A stretch of DNA of 64,000 bases from Eubacterium sp. (GTDB lineage Bacteria > Bacillota > Clostridia > Lachnospirales > Lachnospiraceae): the NCBI GenBank assembly GCA_017619835.1, contig JAFZRN010000033.1, forward strand, positions 1-64,000. The letters are read 5' to 3'. Position numbers and translations under genes: made by a program. The notes below the pieces were generated by a model. It was not told the DNA's origin. It searched no databases and saw only the letters and a list, made by a program, of their open reading frames with translations. Numbering within the stretch: the first letter of the stretch is position 1; each line of letters opens with the position of its first letter. Below, piece after piece: positions 16,833 to 26,321 of the stretch.

Positions 16833-17405
16833 TTAGTTTCGGATGAAGTTCACAGCCTGACCGATGGACTCATCGAACTCGTCATCGCTGGAATTCTTGA
16901 AGATGAACAGCTCGGGAACATTCTGTGGCGGATCATAATTCTGAGTAGCCACGTACTCATCCCAATGCTCTATCTTCCATGTATCACGCTCTGAATTACG
17001 TGTGATCATTCTCTGATGAACCACTTCGATATCGGTATGAACCCAGATGATGCAGAGCTCGGCATTCTTAAGCGCAAGCTTCTTTCTCATTCCGGCGAGC
17101 CACTCCTGGCTTCTTACTTCCTTTTTAAATGGCGCATTTATAAGAACTGTATCATTATAATTAATAGCGCTCATTGCAACCTCGAGGATCGCATCATATT
17201 CTGCGTCCCTGATATGCTCATGGAAAAAATCAGATGATCTGTCGAAGGGCTCTCCCGCAACCTTATATATCTGTCTGGAAAGAACGATCAGATCGTCCTT
17301 ATCGAGATATACGCAGTTGTTGAGCGCTCTCGCAAGATTTTTTGTAACGAATGTCTTACCACATGCCGGCGGCGATGTAACAAGTATCAGCTTTTTCTTA
17401 GCCAT
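16833..17405 (-). CDS. Small P-loop kinase-like ATPase
   Basis: 190 residues with an adenylate-kinase-like fold. The P-loop reads SPPACGKTF, LDKDDLI follows, TVLINAPFKKEV is the Walker B region and HQRMITRNSERDTWK is a lid with arginines. It belongs to the AAA_33/zeta-like group of small-molecule kinases; substrate is not recognisable. Its place between asd and DUF1015 hints at amino-acid metabolism. The ATG at 17405 follows GGAGG by four bases. Confidence 0.85.
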   Translation of the reverse strand: MAKKKLILVTSPPACGKTFVTKNLARALNNCVYLDKDDLIVLSRQIYKVAGEPFDRSSDFFHEHIRDAEYDAILEVAMSAINYNDTVLINAPFKKEVRSQEWLAGMRKKLALKNAELCIIWVHTDIEVVHQRMITRNSERDTWKIEHWDEYVATQNYDPPQNVPELFIFKNSSDDEFDESIGQAVNFIRN

Positions 17406-17441
17406 AATATCCTCCGATAAAAGTTTAAGTCCTCCGACAAA

Positions 17442-18527
17442 TTATTTCTTGGAAATGTATCCTTTGGCTGTAAGCAGCTCAGCACAGAGTACTGCACCAC
17501 CTGCGGCACCACGGATCGTGTTATGTGAGAGTCCTACAAACTTATAATCAAAGATCTTATCTTCGCGAAGTCTTCCCATGGAAACTCCCATACCGTTTTC
17601 ATAATTCACATCGAGATTAACCTGAGGTCTGTTATCTTCCTCCATATAGCGGATGAACTGCTTGGGTGCTGAAGGAAGGTCAAGTTCCTGGGGTTCGCCC
17701 TTAAAGCTTTCCCACTTCTCGATCATCTGCTCCTTCGTAGGCTTCTTTCCGAAGTTTACGAATACAGTTGCAGTATGTCCGTAAAGAACGGGCACGCGGA
17801 TACACTGAGCTGTGATGTTGGGAGCATCCTCGCTCATCTTGATCTCGCCGTCCTCAACCTTGCCCCAGATCTTAAGAGGCTCCTGCTCGGACTTCTCTTC
17901 TTCACCACCAATGTAAGGGATGATATTTTCAACCATCTCAGGCCAGTCTTTGAAGTTCTTGCCTGCACCTGAAATTGCCTGGTAGGTTGATACAACAACC
18001 TCCTTCGGCTCAAACTCCTTTAATGCAAAGAGAGCGGGTGCATAGGACTGGATCGAGCAGTTAGGCTTTACAGCTATAAAGCCTCTCTTTGTTCCGAGTC
18101 TCTTCTTCTGAGCTTCGATCACTTCAAAATGCTCCGGATTGAGTTCGGGAACTACCATCGGTACATCAGGTGTCCAGCGATGGGCACTGTTGTTTGAAAC
18201 AACCGGAGTCTCAGCCTTTGCATAAGCCTCCTCGATGGCTCTTATCTCGTCCTTGGACATGTCAACAGCACTGAAGACAAAATCAACGTCCTTAGCGATC
18301 TCTTCTACTTCATTAACATTTTTTAGCACGAGGTCTTTAACGGAATCAGGGATCGGATTATCCATCTTCCATCTTCCTTCTACTGCCTCGCTGTATTTTT
18401 TACCGGCACTACGTGGGGATGCAGCTACCGTAACAACCTCATACCAGGGATGGTTATTCAGAAGGTCGATGAAGCGCTGACCTACCATACCCGTAGCACC
18501 GAGTATTCCTACTCTTAGTTTTTCCAT
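17442..18527 (-). CDS. asd: Aspartate-semialdehyde dehydrogenase
   Basis: 361 residues, of the archaeal/fungal-like class. It reduces aspartyl phosphate to aspartate semialdehyde for lysine, threonine and methionine synthesis. NADP site GATGMVGQRF at the N-terminus, SNNSAHR, and the catalytic cysteine in KPNCSIQSYAP; SGAGKNFKDWPEM and RVPVLYGHTATV are family motifs. Downstream of serA, with palindromic element B in the 74-base gap. ATG follows AGAGGAA. Confidence 0.97.
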   Translation of the reverse strand: MEKLRVGILGATGMVGQRFIDLLNNHPWYEVVTVAASPRSAGKKYSEAVEGRWKMDNPIPDSVKDLVLKNVNEVEEIAKDVDFVFSAVDMSKDEIRAIEEAYAKAETPVVSNNSAHRWTPDVPMVVPELNPEHFEVIEAQKKRLGTKRGFIAVKPNCSIQSYAPALFALKEFEPKEVVVSTYQAISGAGKNFKDWPEMVENIIPYIGGEEEKSEQEPLKIWGKVEDGEIKMSEDAPNITAQCIRVPVLYGHTATVFVNFGKKPTKEQMIEKWESFKGEPQELDLPSAPKQFIRYMEEDNRPQVNLDVNYENGMGVSMGRLREDKIFDYKFVGLSHNTIRGAAGGAVLCAELLTAKGYISKK

Positions 18528-18542
18528 ATCTTTTTCCTCTTA

Positions 18543-18588
18543 TGTAACACTTTTGTAACGGGGTCAGACCCCATTACAGAATTGTTAC
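18543..18588. repeat. Palindromic element B (GGGGTC core)
   Basis: Two direct arms TGTAAC (18543-18548 and 18554-18559), core GGGGTCAGACCCC (18560-18572), then two inverted arms ATTACA (18573-18578) and GTTAC (18584-18588). It forms nested or alternative stems. Shares the core and layout with element A at 4797. Lies between serA and asd, with no U-run in the gene direction. Confidence 0.78.
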
Positions 18589-18601
18589 GAATATTACAAA
18601 A

Positions 18602-19765
18602 TTATTTCACTACACGTACGCGGATCACGCCGTCGATGGCTTCGAGTTCCTTAGCCATGTTTGCGGCGTCTGCTGTGTCTACATCGAGTATCGTATATGC
18701 ATAGTCGCCACGTGACTTGCTTACCATGTCGGGAACATTTACGTTAGACTTAGCAAAAAGTCCCGTGAACTGTGTAAGCATGTTAGGAATATTCTTGTGG
18801 CATACTGTGATACGTCCTGCAGATGAAGGGATACCTGCGTCAACCTTAGGATAGTTAACAGAGTTGACGATATTTCCGTTCTCAAGGAAATCCCTGATCT
18901 CATTAACAGCCATAACAGCACAGTTATCTTCTGACTCAGCAGTCGAAGCGCCGAGGTGAGGTGTACAGATAACGCCCTCGTGACCTACAACTGTAGGGTT
19001 AGCGAAGTCTGTTACATAACGGTGAACCTTACCTGCATCGATAGCCTTCATAAGAGCTTCCTCGTCAACAAGGATATCTCTTGCATAGTTAAGTACAACA
19101 ACGCCATCCTTCATAAGGGAAATGGCTTCCTCGCTGATCATGCCCTTAGTAGCATCCATGAGAGGAACGTGTACTGTGATGTAATCGCAGTTTGAATAGA
19201 TATCATTTACATTTGTGATATGCTTAACGGACTTTGATAAGTTCCAAGCAGCATCTACTGATACGAATGGGTCATAGCCCCAAACTTCCATACCGAGATG
19301 AACGGCAGCATTTGCAACTCTGCAACCGATGGCACCGAGACCGATGACACCGAGCTTCTTGCCCTGGATCTCATTTCCGGCATAAAGCTTCTTCTGCTTC
19401 TCGGCAGCCTTGGCGATATCGGCATCGCCCTTATCTTCTGCTACCCAGTTTGCACCTGCAACGATATCACGTGATCCAAGAAGGAGACCTGCTATAACAA
19501 GCTCCTTAACACCGTTAGCGTTTGCACCGGGTGTGTTGAATACTACGATACCTTTTTCTGCATAAGCTTCAAGAGGGATGTTGTTAACTCCGGCACCTGC
19601 TCTTGCAACTGCAAGAAGTGATTCGGGAACCTCGAGTTCATGCATTGATGCACTTCTTACAAGGACTGCATCTGCCTCATTTAAGTTATCTGTCATCTCA
19701 TAGCTTGCATCAAACAGATCTGTTCCGCACTTAGCTATGGGGTTTAAGCATTTAATCTTAGCCAT
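18602..19765 (-). CDS. serA: D-3-phosphoglycerate dehydrogenase
   Basis: 387 residues; first step of serine synthesis. NAD-binding GVIGLGAIGCRVANAA and the catalytic HLGASTAESEDN are present, with the substrate residues VLVRSAS and RAGAGVNNIP. A C-terminal ACT domain (NMLTQFTGLFAKSNVNV...) could confer feedback control by serine. The intervening domain of long SerA types is missing, as is normal for this short form. The ATG at 19765 is eleven bases after the serC stop, with AAGGAGA in between: an operon with serC. Confidence 0.97.
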   Translation of the reverse strand: MAKIKCLNPIAKCGTDLFDASYEMTDNLNEADAVLVRSASMHELEVPESLLAVARAGAGVNNIPLEAYAEKGIVVFNTPGANANGVKELVIAGLLLGSRDIVAGANWVAEDKGDADIAKAAEKQKKLYAGNEIQGKKLGVIGLGAIGCRVANAAVHLGMEVWGYDPFVSVDAAWNLSKSVKHITNVNDIYSNCDYITVHVPLMDATKGMISEEAISLMKDGVVVLNYARDILVDEEALMKAIDAGKVHRYVTDFANPTVVGHEGVICTPHLGASTAESEDNCAVMAVNEIRDFLENGNIVNSVNYPKVDAGIPSSAGRITVCHKNIPNMLTQFTGLFAKSNVNVPDMVSKSRGDYAYTILDVDTADAANMAKELEAIDGVIRVRVVK

Positions 19766-19776
19766 AATTTTTCTCC

Positions 19777-20859
19777 TTAAGAATTCTTCTCTTCGAAATC
19801 TTTCATGAAAGCTACAAGCTTCTCAACACCTTCGATAGGCATAGCGTTGTAGATAGATGCACGCATACCGCCTACTGAACGGTGGCCTTTAAGGTTAACG
19901 AATCCAGCTGCAGTAGCCTCCTTAACGAACTTAGCGTCAAGCTCGTCATTTCCGGTAACAAAAGGAACGTTCATGAGTGATCTGTCTTCCTTTACAACTG
20001 TACCCTTGAACATCTTGGACTCATCAAGGAAATCATAGAGGATCTTAGCCTTCTTCTCATTATGAGCCTGCATAGCCTTAAGACCGCCCATTGACTTAAC
20101 CCACTTGAACACAAGACCACAGATATAAATACCGTAGCATGGAGGTGTGTTGTAAAGTGAATCAGCATCAGCCTGTGTCTTATACTTAAGCATTGTAGGA
20201 ACGTACTCAGGAAGATCATCACGGATGAGGTCTTCGCGAACGATAACTACTACTACACCTGCAGGTCCGACGTTCTTCTGAACACCGAAGAAGATAAGAC
20301 CATAGTCCTCAACATTTACGGGCTGTGAAAGGATGTCTGATGACATATCAGCTACAAGGATCTTGCCCTTTGTGTTGGGAAGAGTCTTAAATGTTGTACC
20401 GTATATTGTATTGTTATGACAAATGTATACATAGTCAGCATCTTCACTGATAGGAAGGTCTGAACAATCGGGGATGTATGAGAATGTCTTATCCTCTGAA
20501 GAAGCAAGTAAGTTAGCCTTACCATATTTCTTAGCTTCCTGATAAGCCTTCTTAGCCCACTGTCCTGTAACGATGAAATCAGCTACGCCGTTCTACATAA
20601 GGTTCATAGGGATTGCAGCGAACTGCTGTGAAGCACCACCCTGAAGGAAAAGTACCTTATAGTTATCGGGAATGTTCATGAGATCCCTGAGGTCCTTCTC
20701 TGCTTCCTTGATGATGTCATCATAAACCTTTGAGCGGTGGCTCATTTCCATTACAGACTGACCACTTCCTTTGTAATCAAGCATTTCCTCTGCTGCCTGC
20801 TTCAGTACTACCTCCGGTAAGATCGAAGGTCCTGCCGAAAAGTTATAAACTCGTGCCAT
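19777..20859 (-). pseudogene. serC: Phosphoserine aminotransferase with one in-frame TAG
   Basis: The frame from ATG 20859 to the stop at 19777 would encode about 360 residues, the normal SerC length, but codon 89 is TAG (20593-20595). On both sides the protein is fully conserved: [15 protein letters not shown] at the start, [19 protein letters not shown] before the stop, NGVADFIVTGQWAKKAYQ directly after, and the PLP lysine in FFGVQKNVGPAG. Homologues commonly have Lys at this position, so AAG to TAG is the simplest change. No other stop or frameshift is present. It could be a recent nonsense mutation, a sequencing error, or a read-through site; TAG ends other genes here, so general reassignment is unlikely. 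Confidence 0.9.
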
Positions 20860-20909
20860 AACAAATCCTCCATTTATATGAATTAAAAAATCTATTTTTA
20901 TAAGTACTA

Positions 20910-20938
20910 AATATACAAAAATATTGCAAATATTTCAA
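20910..20938 (-). promoter_or_regulatory. serC-serA promoter
   Basis: Minus strand TTGAAA (20933-20938), 17-base spacer, TATATT (20910-20915), about 50 bases before the serC ATG. It overlaps an inverted repeat ATATTGC/GCAATAT (about 20921-20950) that could be an operator or a weak ilvB terminator. Confidence 0.65.
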
Positions 20939-20993
20939 TTAGCAATATTGTATATTTTATAGGGGTTTTTTGAACATCTTTTATTATATTTCC

Positions 20994-22670
20994 CTACTTA
21001 AGTGCGTCTTCTGAGTCAAAGCATGTTTCGATAGACGCTCCCGGAGCTACCATCGGCCATACCTTGTCATCTTTTTCTATCTGACAGTCGATGAGATAAG
21101 CACCTTCGCCTTTAAGGGCTTCCTTAAATGCTTTCTCGAACTCTGCCACTGTCCTTACTGTATATCCCTTAGCTCCCATTGCATCGGCAAGCTTGGCAAA
21201 ATCAGTCTTGTCGTTAAGGACCGTGTTGGAATATCTCTTTCCGTAGAACAGTGTCTGCCACTGACGAACCATACCGAGAACATGGTTATTGATAACAACC
21301 TCGATAACGTGGATATCCTCTCTTGCTGCAGTTGCCATCTCGTTCATGTTCATTCTGAAGCAGCCGTCACCTGCGATATTGATAACTGTCTTATCGGGAC
21401 ATCCTACCTTTGCACCGATTGCAGCGCCAAGGCCATAACCCATGGTTCCGAGTCCGCCTGATGTAAGAAAACGTCTGGGTTTCTTATATTTATAGTACTG
21501 AGCAGCCCACATCTGATGCTGACCTACATCTGTAGTAATGATCGCATCGCCCTTTGTAATGTCATATATCTTACTGATGATAGCCGGACCTGTGAGATGC
21601 TTCATATCATACTCCATAGGATTTTCATCCATCAGCTTTTTAATCTCAGCATTCCACTTTGGTTTCTTGGATGCTTTGACACCTGCATTCAGCCTCTTAA
21701 GTACCTCATTAGCATCTCCGATCACCTTAGCATCAACATCTATATTCTTGTTGATCTCAGTTGCATCGATATCCAGATGAAGTATCTTTGCATTCTTGGC
21801 AAATGTAGATGCATCACCGATAACTCTGTCTGAGAATCTTGCACCTATAACTATAAGAAGATCGGCTTTATTAACACCGAGATTTGAAGCCTTGGTTCCA
21901 TGCATACCAATCATACCTGTATAGTTAGGCTTTGTTCCGTCATAAGCACCCTTACCCATCAGGGTATCACAAACAGGTGCATCAATCTTCTTAACCAGCT
22001 TAGCCAGCTCTGCACTTGCACCAGAGGTTATAACACCGCCACCAACAAGGAAGTAAGGCTTCTTGGAAGCATTGATCATTTCGATTGCTTTTTCAATATC
22101 CTTATCCTTAATAGTTTCGGTAACTCTCTTTATAACTGCAGGCTTCTTTGCTATGAAATCAGCCTTGCTTGCTGTAACATCCTTGGTTATATCTATAAGA
22201 ACAGGACCCGGACGTCCGGACTTAGCGATGGTAAATGCGCGTCTTATGGTATTAGCAAGCTCGTGTACATTTTTAACAATAAAGCTGTGCTTTGTAATCG
22301 GCATAACAACTCCGGCTATATCTACTTCCTGGAAGCTGTCCTTACCAAGCAATGCAACGCCGACATTTGCAGTAATAGCTACAAGAGGAATGGAATCCAT
22401 GTATGCTGTAGCAATACCTGTAACCAGGTTTGTTGCACCCGGGCCTGAGGTTGCAAAGCATACTCCGACCTTTCCTGTTGCTCTTGCATATCCGTCTGCA
22501 GCATGGCTGGCGCCCTGCTCGTGAGAAGTTAAAACGTGAGTTATCTCATCGCTGTGCTTATATAATTCATCATATATGTTCAGTATAGTACCGCCGGGAT
22601 AACCGAATACGGTATCTACGCCCTGTTCCTTTAAACATTCAATTACTATTTCAGAACCTGTAAGTTGCAT
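20994..22670 (-). CDS. ilvB: Acetolactate synthase large subunit
   Basis: 558-residue ThDP enzyme for branched-chain amino acid synthesis. GYPGGTILNIYDEL with the ThDP-activating Glu in SHEQGASHAADGYAR, RPGPVLIDITKDV, and the GDGCFRMNMNE cofactor motif are present. It lies 66 bases after ilvD with element C between them. No ilvN regulatory subunit gene is adjacent, so either it is elsewhere or the enzyme acts alone. ATG at 22670 follows AAGGAGA. Confidence 0.97.
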   Translation of the reverse strand: MQLTGSEIVIECLKEQGVDTVFGYPGGTILNIYDELYKHSDEITHVLTSHEQGASHAADGYARATGKVGVCFATSGPGATNLVTGIATAYMDSIPLVAITANVGVALLGKDSFQEVDIAGVVMPITKHSFIVKNVHELANTIRRAFTIAKSGRPGPVLIDITKDVTASKADFIAKKPAVIKRVTETIKDKDIEKAIEMINASKKPYFLVGGGVITSGASAELAKLVKKIDAPVCDTLMGKGAYDGTKPNYTGMIGMHGTKASNLGVNKADLLIVIGARFSDRVIGDASTFAKNAKILHLDIDATEINKNIDVDAKVIGDANEVLKRLNAGVKASKKPKWNAEIKKLMDENPMEYDMKHLTGPAIISKIYDITKGDAIITTDVGQHQMWAAQYYKYKKPRRFLTSGGLGTMGYGLGAAIGAKVGCPDKTVINIAGDGCFRMNMNEMATAAREDIHVIEVVINNHVLGMVRQWQTLFYGKRYSNTVLNDKTDFAKLADAMGAKGYTVRTVAEFEKAFKEALKGEGAYLIDCQIEKDDKVWPMVAPGASIETCFDSEDALK

Positions 22671-22689
22671 ATTTCTATCTCCTTTTCAT

Positions 22690-22734
22690 AATGTGACAAA
22701 GTGTGACAAAGTGTTCAGATCTGTTTGTCACATT
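22690..22734. repeat. Palindromic element C (CAGATCTG core)
   Basis: Two direct arms TGTGACA (22692-22698, 22702-22708), core CAGATCTG (22716-22723), inverted arm TGTCACA (22726-22732). Its right half is identical to element D at 27354-27370. Sits immediately next to the ilvD stop codon. Confidence 0.78.
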
Positions 22735-22736
22735 TT

Positions 22737-24407
22737 TTATGCCTTGGGAATCTCGAGGATAGCGCCGCGGTTACCTGAGGTTACCATGGATGCGTAACGG
22801 GCAAGATAACCTGTGGTTACCTTAGGCTCGCGAGGTGTCCAAGCCTCTTTACGCTTTGCAAGCTCCTCGTCACTTACCTTAAGTGTGATGGAATAATTAT
22901 TTATATCGATCTCGATCATATCGCCTTCTTCAACAAGTGCGATAGGTCCGCCTACTGCAGCTTCCGGTGAAACATGTCCGATGGAAGCACCACGGCTTGC
23001 GCCTGAGAAACGTCCGTCTGTGATGAGAGCAACCGTTGAGCCGAGTCCCATACCTGCGATAGCTGATGTGGGGTTAAGCATTTCTCTCATACCCGGGCCT
23101 CCCTTAGGTCCTTCGTAACGGATGACTACTACGTCTCCTTCTACGATCTTGCCACCGAGGATTGCTGCGATTGCATCTTCCTCAGAATCGAAGACTCTTG
23201 CAGGTCCTTCATGCTTAAGCATTTCGGGAACAACAGCAGATCTCTTTACGACTGAACCATCCGGTGCAAGGTTACCCTTAAGTACTGCAAGTCCGCCTGT
23301 AGCTGAATAAGGATTAGATGTAGGACGGATTACTTCGGGATTCCTGTTTACGCTGTTCTTAACTGCTTCACCGATAGTCTTACCTGTTACTGTCATGCAG
23401 TCTTCATTGATGAGTCCGAGCTCACAGAGCTCGTTGATGACGGCATACACACCACCTGCCTCATTAAGGTCTTCCATATATGTGGGACCTGCAGGAGCGA
23501 GATGACAGAGGTTAGGTGTCTTCTCACTTATCGGGTTTGCAAATGATATATCAAAATCAAAGCCTATCTCATGTGCGATGGCGGGAAGATGAAGCATTGA
23601 GTTGGTTGAGCAGCCCAGTGCCATATCTACCGTAAGTGCATTGAGGATTGCTTCCTTTGTAATGATGTCACGAGGACGGATATTCTTCTCAAGCATATCC
23701 ATTACGGCATAGCCTGCCTTCTTGGCAAGACGGAGTCTCTCTGAGTAAACTGCCGGGATCGTGCCATTTCCGGGAAGACCCATGCCGAGAACCTCGGTAA
23801 GACAGTTCATTGAGTTGGCTGTGTACATACCTGAGCATGATCCACATGTCGGGCAGACCTTCTCTTCGAATTCTGTCACATCAGCTTCGGTGATCTTACC
23901 TGCGGTATACTCTCCTACTGCCTCGAACATTGATGAAAGACTTCTCTTTCTTCCATGGATATGACCTGCGAGCATCGGGCCGCCTGATACAAAAACAGTC
24001 GGGACATTTACTCTGGCTGCTGCCATGAGAAGTCCGGGAACGTTCTTGTCGCAGTTGGGGATCATTACGAGTGCATCGAACTGATGAGCGATAGCCATAG
24101 CCTCAGTGGAATCTGCGATAAGGTCTCTTGTTACGAGGCTGTATTTCATACCGATATGTCCCATTGCGATTCCGTCGCAGACTGCGATAGCAGGGAACAT
24201 TACGGGTGTTCCGCCTGCTTCGGCAACGCCAAGCTTGACTGCCTCAGCTATCTTATCAAGGTTCATATGTCCGGGAACGATCTCGTTATAGGAACATACG
24301 ATTCCGACCATAGGTTTTCTTATCTCTTCTGCAGTATATCCGAGTGCGTTCAGAAGGGAACGTGCAGGTGCCTGCTGAAGGCCGCATTTCATGTTATCAC
24401 TTTTCAT
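22737..24407 (-). CDS. ilvD: Dihydroxy-acid dehydratase
   Basis: 556 residues; third step of valine and isoleucine synthesis, an Fe-S dehydratase. Conserved cysteine motifs PNCDKNVPG and [19 protein letters not shown] supply cluster ligands; [14 protein letters not shown] and [10 protein letters not shown] are family signatures. ATG at 24407 follows AAGGAGA. No T-box or leader peptide could be seen upstream; the gene is 50 bases after a small membrane-protein gene. Confidence 0.98.
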   Translation of the reverse strand: MKSDNMKCGLQQAPARSLLNALGYTAEEIRKPMVGIVCSYNEIVPGHMNLDKIAEAVKLGVAEAGGTPVMFPAIAVCDGIAMGHIGMKYSLVTRDLIADSTEAMAIAHQFDALVMIPNCDKNVPGLLMAAARVNVPTVFVSGGPMLAGHIHGRKRSLSSMFEAVGEYTAGKITEADVTEFEEKVCPTCGSCSGMYTANSMNCLTEVLGMGLPGNGTIPAVYSERLRLAKKAGYAVMDMLEKNIRPRDIITKEAILNALTVDMALGCSTNSMLHLPAIAHEIGFDFDISFANPISEKTPNLCHLAPAGPTYMEDLNEAGGVYAVINELCELGLINEDCMTVTGKTIGEAVKNSVNRNPEVIRPTSNPYSATGGLAVLKGNLAPDGSVVKRSAVVPEMLKHEGPARVFDSEEDAIAAILGGKIVEGDVVVIRYEGPKGGPGMREMLNPTSAIAGMGLGSTVALITDGRFSGASRGASIGHVSPEAAVGGPIALVEEGDMIEIDINNYSITLKVSDEELAKRKEAWTPREPKVTTGYLARYASMVTSGNRGAILEIPKA

Positions 24408-24457
24408 GTTTTTTCTCCTTTTTATTTCCTTATATATTTATCCTTCTCCGGGATTTT

Positions 24458-25006
24458 TTAATCATTATTATGTACTGTGATGAAGCCATCGATACATAAT
24501 GCTATTGTCGGAACAAATGACAGGAGTATCCTGACAAAATTAAGTGCGGAGCCGTTATTGAAAAATGCCATCAAAAATGTTGTGCTTTTGGAAACTCCGT
24601 TAGCAGCATCTCCCATACCGAATATCATGCGGTTTGTGAAAAGGTTATAGAAGAAACCTACCACGAGTACGATAATGAATAAGACTCCTATCCATTTGGT
24701 GAGCCTGTAGCCGAAGAAGACTGCAAATGCCACGACCATGGCAATAAGTCTTAAGACAAAGGCTCCGTAATAAACTACAAAACGCACTGTCTGATTCATG
24801 TGTTTACTAAGGATGAGTGCCGGCATAAAATTCTCTGCAACACAGGCTATCGCAAGGATCAGTATTCCCACGCCTATCCTGACCGAATCTGCTTTTCCGG
24901 ATTTCTTTGAAAGAATGACTCCCACCACAGCGCATATTATATATATCACAAACATGCTATATCTGGACATCAGGTGAAATCCCATCATTAGATATCTTAG
25001 CAACAT
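24458..25006 (-). CDS. Small polytopic membrane protein, unknown
   Basis: About 182 residues with five or six hydrophobic segments (e.g. YSMFVIYIICAVVGVIL, VVYYGAFVLRLIAMVVAFAVFF, WIGVLFIIVLVVGFFYNLF). No family recognised. The start at 25006 has GAGAGG eight bases upstream; an in-frame ATG at 25027 lacks a ribosome site. It is first in a minus-strand run leading to ilvD and is divergent from the LysR gene, so it may be the LysR target. Function unknown. Confidence 0.78.
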   Translation of the reverse strand: MLLRYLMMGFHLMSRYSMFVIYIICAVVGVILSKKSGKADSVRIGVGILILAIACVAENFMPALILSKHMNQTVRFVVYYGAFVLRLIAMVVAFAVFFGYRLTKWIGVLFIIVLVVGFFYNLFTNRMIFGMGDAANGVSKSTTFLMAFFNNGSALNFVRILLSFVPTIALCIDGFITVHNND

Positions 25007-25096
25007 TATGTTAACCTCTCTTGTCATTTATGTATACAGTATGATACTATACCATCTTGCATTCTATAAATAAAATATATATAATTGATACCAGCC

Positions 25097-25111
25097 ATAA
25101 CTTTTTGTTAT
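25097..25111. promoter_or_regulatory. Candidate LysR operator (T-N11-A)
   Basis: ATAACTTTTTGTTAT: five-base inverted arms about a T5 centre, exactly the T-N11-A form of LysR boxes, in the 165-base divergent region, 61 bases before the LysR start. Confidence 0.55.
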
Positions 25112-25171
25112 ATTACGAAAAATAGGTATTATAAAATTTTTGTTTATGTAGAGCAAAGGACGGGTAAGTTT

Positions 25172-26203
25172 ATGATAGACAATCTGAATTATTACAAAGC
25201 ATTTTACATTGCAGCCGACACAGGCAGCATCAGCGGTGCCGCCGAAGCACTTTATATAAGCCAGCCGGCAGTCAGCAGAGCCATCTCCTGTCTGGAGGAA
25301 GCCCTGGGCATGAAGCTTCTTATCCGAAACAGCCGCGGTGTCAAACTTACCAACGAAGGGCACGTACTCTACTATCATCTGCAGGATGTATTTGATTCAC
25401 TAAAAAAAGCAGAGGTTGAGCTGAATCATATAAGCGAATTCGGAATTGATGAGCTCCGTATCGGTGTCAGCACCTCACTCTGCCGTTATATCCTTATGCC
25501 CTATCTTAAAAAGTTCATTGCAGACAATCCGCATATCAAGGTTACTATCGACTGCCACTCTACATTTAATATCCTCAAGCAGCTTCAGGAGGATAATATA
25601 GATGTGGGTTTCATCTGCGAGACCGGTCTTCAGCCCGGTTACGTATACAAGCCATTTCAGGAGGTTCATGATGTCTTTGTAACAACAGAGAGCTATCTGA
25701 AGAATCTTAACCTCAGGGAAAATGCTGCCAGAAATGATTCCGGAAGAGATAGCACTCCCCTGTTCATGGCCGGAAACATGACAGCCATGTTTGATATAAG
25801 GCAGCGTGCTAAAGCAGATAACGAAGCAGATAATAATGAAAGCAGCACCGATAACACCAGTGCACTGAGTCCGAAAGAAATACTGGAGTGTGCCAATCTC
25901 ATGCTCCTGGAGAAAAATAACATCACCCGTAAGCATCTTGACAGTTATTTCTATGATAATGACATCAATCCCGATCACATTCTCGAGATCAACAACATGG
26001 ATCTTCTTATAGATTTTGCTTCTATCGGAATGGGTATTTCCGGAGTGGTAAGAGAGTTTGTTCTGGACAGGCTTGAAGGTGGTCAGATAGTCGAGATCCC
26101 GCTTTCAAAACCTATCCCCACAAGGACCGTGGGATTCGTTTATAAAAGATCCCTTCTCGCCGATTCACCCTCGGCTCATTTTATGGAATACTGCCGCAAG
26201 TAA
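25172..26203 (+). CDS. LysR-family transcriptional regulator
   Basis: About 343 residues. The N-terminal winged helix (YYKAFYIAADTGSISGAAEALYISQPAVSRAISCLEEALG, split here for its key helix SISGAAEAL and ISQPAVSRAI) is followed by a substrate-binding domain beginning ELRIGVSTSLCRYIL. The effector domain has a polar insertion of about 45 residues (around 180-235, rich in Asn, Asp and Ser), making the protein longer than the usual ~300. The ATG at 25172 follows AAGGA; an open frame runs back to 25085 but spans the operator. Likely autoregulated and acting on the divergent membrane-protein/ilvD unit; effector unknown. Confidence 0.92.
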   Translation: MIDNLNYYKAFYIAADTGSISGAAEALYISQPAVSRAISCLEEALGMKLLIRNSRGVKLTNEGHVLYYHLQDVFDSLKKAEVELNHISEFGIDELRIGVSTSLCRYILMPYLKKFIADNPHIKVTIDCHSTFNILKQLQEDNIDVGFICETGLQPGYVYKPFQEVHDVFVTTESYLKNLNLRENAARNDSGRDSTPLFMAGNMTAMFDIRQRAKADNEADNNESSTDNTSALSPKEILECANLMLLEKNNITRKHLDSYFYDNDINPDHILEINNMDLLIDFASIGMGISGVVREFVLDRLEGGQIVEIPLSKPIPTRTVGFVYKRSLLADSPSAHFMEYCRK

Positions 26204-26241
26204 AATATCACTTTTCTTATGATTTTTAAGTAAATTTTTCC

Positions 26242-26270
26242 TTGTAATTTTACATATAAAGTTTTATTAT
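26242..26270 (+). promoter_or_regulatory. pta promoter
   Basis: TTGTAA (26242-26247), 17-base spacer, TATTAT (26265-26270), about 50 bases before the pta ATG. An alternative -10 TATATT lies at 26279-26285. Confidence 0.5.
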
Positions 26271-26321
26271 GACATATGTTATATTTAGTAATAAAAATCT
26301 AATAAAGAGAGGTATTATAAA

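Noticed and set aside
20593-20595. TAG used as a sense codon genome-wide
   Set aside because: comM, dprA and the DUF58 gene end properly at TAG, so it serves as a stop here.
24408-25171. T-box or leader attenuator controlling ilvD
   Set aside because: The gaps are too short or lack the T-box bulge and an antiterminator; nothing convincing.
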